Positions 62,100 through 64,000 of a DNA stretch of 64,000 nucleotides are shown piece after piece (position 1 is the stretch's first letter; every line of letters starts with the position of its first letter). This DNA is from an uncultured Chlamydiae bacterium (GTDB lineage: Bacteria; Chlamydiota; Chlamydiia; Chlamydiales; SM23-39): assembly GCA_903893545.1 (NCBI GenBank), contig CAITMJ010000002.1, forward strand, positions 1-64,000. The letters are read 5' to 3'. The translations under genes and the position numbers were made by a program. The notes beneath the pieces are model-generated. The model did no database searches. It was not told the DNA's origin and worked only from the letters and a program-made list of their open reading frames with translations.

Positions 62100-62125
62100 T
62101 GGCTAAGATGTGGGATAACGTGGGA
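62100..62125 (+). promoter_or_regulatory. mraZ: Proximal MraZ-type box array
   Basis: TGGGA (62111-62115), five bases, then TGGGA (62121-62125), preceded by an imperfect TGGCT (62100-62104). The second box touches the first candidate ATG of mraZ at 62126. The spacing and sequence match known MraZ binding repeats, so autoregulation of the mraZ-rsmH-ftsL-ftsI unit is likely. Confidence 0.68.
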
Positions 62126-62131
62126 ATGCTC

Positions 62132-62680
62132 ATGAGCGGGTTCTTCTTCAGTGGTTCTAATTACGCAAAGATCGATGAGAAAGGACGTTTTGTTCTGCCT
62201 CAAGACATGCGTTATGGTTTGGTGGAAGACGGCAAGTGCGAATTCGTCATCGGCCTCGGCCTCGGCGGCTGTCTTGCGATCTATCGCAAAAGCGCGATCG
62301 GAAAAATCGTAGAACGATTTAGAAAAATGCAGCACGTCGCTCAATATCAGAAATTTTTCACTCTTTTCTTTTCGACTCTCCATCCTACTGAGTGCGATAA
62401 AGTGGGCCGCGTCTCGCTGCCTGCCGTACTCAAAAACGCGATCGGCATCAAAAAAGATGTCGTAGTTGCCGGTGTGATGGATAAGATTGAAATCTGGCCG
62501 AAAGAGGTTTATGAACGCAATCTTCGCGATCTTTTGGAAGGAACATCTACAGATATGAATTTAGCGAAAATGACCGAAGAGGCGTTCGCTTTGCTCAATG
62601 AAGTAGAAGCTCCAACCCCTGCTGTTTCACCAACAGCTTCTATGAATCCGCTGTATTTCGGCTCTCCTGCAAAAGTATGA
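62132..62680 (+). CDS. mraZ: Division/cell wall cluster regulator MraZ
   Basis: DNA-binding AbrB-fold protein that represses its own cluster. The two half-repeats are recognisable: NYAKIDEKGRFVLPQDMRYG and STLHPTECDKVGRVSLPAVL, the latter with the usual GRVxLP core. The 182-residue protein has a longer C-terminal tail (APTPAVSPTASMNPLYFGSP) than E. coli MraZ (152 residues). ATGs at 62126 and 62132 are both plausible; in-frame sequence further upstream contains the operator boxes and lacks homology. The stop overlaps the rsmH start. Confidence 0.88.
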   Translation: MSGFFFSGSNYAKIDEKGRFVLPQDMRYGLVEDGKCEFVIGLGLGGCLAIYRKSAIGKIVERFRKMQHVAQYQKFFTLFFSTLHPTECDKVGRVSLPAVLKNAIGIKKDVVVAGVMDKIEIWPKEVYERNLRDLLEGTSTDMNLAKMTEEAFALLNEVEAPTPAVSPTASMNPLYFGSPAKV

Positions 62681-63573
62681 GTAACGAGCACTCTTCTGTT
62701 TTATTGGAGGAGGTTCTCCAAGCGTTCGAAGGGGTCGAACTAAAGACCTTTTTTGAAGGGACTTTGGGAGCTGGCGGCCATGCCAAGGCGATTTTATCAG
62801 CTCATCCGGAGATCGAGAGCTACTTGGCCTGTGATCGCGATCCAAATGCGCATAGAATCGCAAAAGAGGTCTTAGCGCCTTTTGGGAAAAAAGTGGAATT
62901 GATCCGAGGGAGCTATTCTGAATTGAATCGTTTTCTCGATGAAAGGGAAATTGAATCGATCGACGGGTATTTCATCGATATTGGAGTTTCTTCCATGCAG
63001 ATCGACAAAGCGGAAAGGGGTTTTAGCTTCCGGTTTGAAGGCCCGCTAGATATGAGGATGGACCCGACGGCAGATCTTACGGCGGCAATCATCGTCAACG
63101 AATATTCGCAGAAAGAGCTAGAGCGGATTTTTTGGGAGTACGGCGAAGAGAGGCAATCGAGAAGGGCGGCTGAGGCGATTGTAAAAATGCGTAAAAACCG
63201 GCGGATTGAGACGACGACAGAATTGATCGAGGTCGTAAAACCAGTATTGCATTGGGGCAAGATGCATCCTGCGACATTGATTTTCCAAGCGCTTCGGATC
63301 GCAGTAAATGACGAGCTTGGCGAGTTAGAAAAAGGGATCGATGCGGCGATAAAGCGGCTCTCCCCAGGTGGAAGAATGGCTGTGATCTCATTTCATAGTT
63401 TAGAAGACCGAATTGCAAAGCATCGGCTGAAAGACGTAGAGTTTAAAAAGAAAAGCGGGGAGGGGTGTTTGAAAATTATCACAAAAAAACCGATATGCCC
63501 ATCTCCAGAAGAGTGCCGAATAAATCCAAGAGCAAGAAGTGCAAAATTAAGAGTCGCTGAGAAGGTATGTTGA
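62677..63573 (+). CDS. rsmH: 16S rRNA m4C1402 methyltransferase RsmH
   Basis: SAM-dependent N4-methyltransferase of 16S rRNA (formerly MraW). Motifs are HSSVLLEEVLQAF, TLGAGGHAKAIL, IDIGVSSMQIDKAERGFSF and RMAVISFHSLEDRIAKH. The length of 298 residues is normal. It is coupled to mraZ by an ATGA overlap and to ftsL by a seven-base overlap, the standard dcw arrangement, which chlamydiae retain although they lack FtsZ. Confidence 0.97.
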   Translation: MSNEHSSVLLEEVLQAFEGVELKTFFEGTLGAGGHAKAILSAHPEIESYLACDRDPNAHRIAKEVLAPFGKKVELIRGSYSELNRFLDEREIESIDGYFIDIGVSSMQIDKAERGFSFRFEGPLDMRMDPTADLTAAIIVNEYSQKELERIFWEYGEERQSRRAAEAIVKMRKNRRIETTTELIEVVKPVLHWGKMHPATLIFQALRIAVNDELGELEKGIDAAIKRLSPGGRMAVISFHSLEDRIAKHRLKDVEFKKKSGEGCLKIITKKPICPSPEECRINPRARSAKLRVAEKVC

Positions 63574-63860
63574 ATTTACTGGTTCGTTTAGGAATTTGTG
63601 TGGGCGTTTTTGGAACATTGCTTTTTTTCTATTTGGAAAAACAAAATGAGCTGACGCAACTCAAAATTCAATTGCCAAAGATAGAAAGGCAGATCGCAAA
63701 TCTCCGTGAAGAGAGTCGGCACCTCCGCTATGAGATCGATCAGTTTGAGAGTCCAACGCATTTGATCGAGCTTGCTCACCGGCCTGAATTCGGGCACCTT
63801 AAATATCCGCTTTTGAAGGAAATTCTCACGGTGCCTGAAGCTATCGCCTCCAATGAATAA
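63567..63860 (+). CDS. ftsL: FtsL-like divisome protein
   Basis: A 97-residue bitopic membrane protein between rsmH and ftsI, the position of ftsL. One N-terminal transmembrane helix (LVRLGICVGVFGTLLFFYLE) is followed by a coiled coil (LPKIERQIANLREESRHLRY) and a short tail (PTHLIELAHRPEFGHL), the usual FtsL layout. Sequence identity with FtsL is always low, so the call rests on topology and context. It overlaps both neighbours. Confidence 0.8.
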   Translation: MLNLLVRLGICVGVFGTLLFFYLEKQNELTQLKIQLPKIERQIANLREESRHLRYEIDQFESPTHLIELAHRPEFGHLKYPLLKEILTVPEAIASNE

Positions 63861-64000
63861 ATTTGTCGATTCCAATGACCGCAAAAGGCTGTTTTTTGCG
63901 GCGACTTTTCTCTCCCTTCTCTTTTGCTCGCTCATCCTTCGCTTTTATCAGATTCAGATCGTACAACATAAGAGATGGAAATCAGTCGCTTTAGCCCAAC
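63853..64000 (+). CDS. ftsI: Peptidoglycan transpeptidase FtsI (PBP3), N-terminal part
   Basis: The window ends inside this gene; 49 codons are visible. The start MNKFVDSNDRKRLFFAATFL leads into a transmembrane anchor (SLLFCSLILRFYQIQIVQH) and a basic segment, as in class B penicillin-binding proteins. It overlaps the ftsL stop by eight bases. Identity is inferred from position after rsmH-ftsL and from the anchor pattern. Confidence 0.8.
   Translation, partial: MNKFVDSNDRKRLFFAATFLSLLFCSLILRFYQIQIVQHKRWKSVALAQ

Noticed and set aside
61922..62383. 153-codon minus-strand frame overlapping mraZ
   Set aside because: Antisense to the conserved MraZ repeats and spans the MraZ box region; no homology pattern.

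Overview
The window comes from a member of the phylum Chlamydiae, most likely an environmental (Parachlamydiales-type) lineage and not Chlamydiaceae. The evidence is a chlamydial histone-like hctA next to rlmD, and several blocks whose gene sets and order resemble those I recall from Chlamydia trachomatis: rlmD/yajC/hctA, efp/amn/tkt/alaS/mfd, hemE/hemN/hemG, rnc/radA/hemC, sod/accD/dut/ptsN/ptsN, clpC/lplA and dnaA/TPR/rsmH/ftsL/ftsI. A complete NAD synthetase, an MgtA-type Mg2+ ATPase, Fic proteins and eukaryote-like domains (U-box, RING with a CaaX tail, J-domain, DUF4116-like repeats) fit the larger environmental genomes. I cannot name the genus. Base composition by eye is in the mid-40s % GC, with AT-rich effector-like genes standing out.

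Layout. 1-140: 3' end of an rRNA operon (5S) and its terminator. 144-7412: 23S rRNA methyltransferases (RlmK-like, RlmD), an outer-membrane barrel, HctA, YajC, a long coiled-coil protein and a purple-acid-phosphatase-like enzyme. 7417-13991: htpG, nadE, a class II Fic gene with its own operator array, and an efp-epmA-small gene operon. 14054-17190: amn and then an accessory island (possible ADP-ribosyltransferase-like protein, U-box protein, Inc-like membrane protein). 17187-31302: mfd-alaS facing tkt-hemE-mgtA-hemN-hemG. 31254-35693: a second, catalytically atypical Fic protein with a striking operator array, a secreted 2OG-Fe(II) oxygenase, a small membrane protein and dapL with a coupled gene. 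35734-39041: rnc-radA-hemC-hemD. 39026-41080: a second island, bracketed by duplicated hemD 3' sequence, with a gene remnant, a DUF4116-like/J-domain protein and a RING protein ending in CAIM. 41224-52832: sod, accD-dut-ptsN-ptsN2, clpC, lplA, archaeal-type proS, a PpiD-like anchor protein, a CBM9-like protein and gcvH. 52829-59304: a K+ channel, a 1156-residue AsmA-like protein with ComF and SPFH genes, and an outer-membrane barrel. 59381-64000: dnaA, two chlamydial small genes, then mraZ-rsmH-ftsL-ftsI of the division/cell-wall cluster.

How the genes work together. Heme synthesis is spread over two loci (hemE/N/G and hemC/D). Lipoylation is represented by lplA and gcvH, EF-P activation by epmA and efp, and 23S rRNA modification by rlmK-like and rlmD. 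The accessory material sits at breaks between conserved blocks and looks like host-interaction equipment.

The most unusual items are the RING-CaaX protein (a candidate host-prenylated ubiquitin ligase), the DUF4116-like/J-domain fusion beside a duplicated hemD tail, two Fic-family genes each preceded by a dedicated array of inverted operators, and two oppositely oriented pairs of TGGGA-N5-TGGGA boxes in front of mraZ. All function calls rest on reading motifs by eye; no database search was run.
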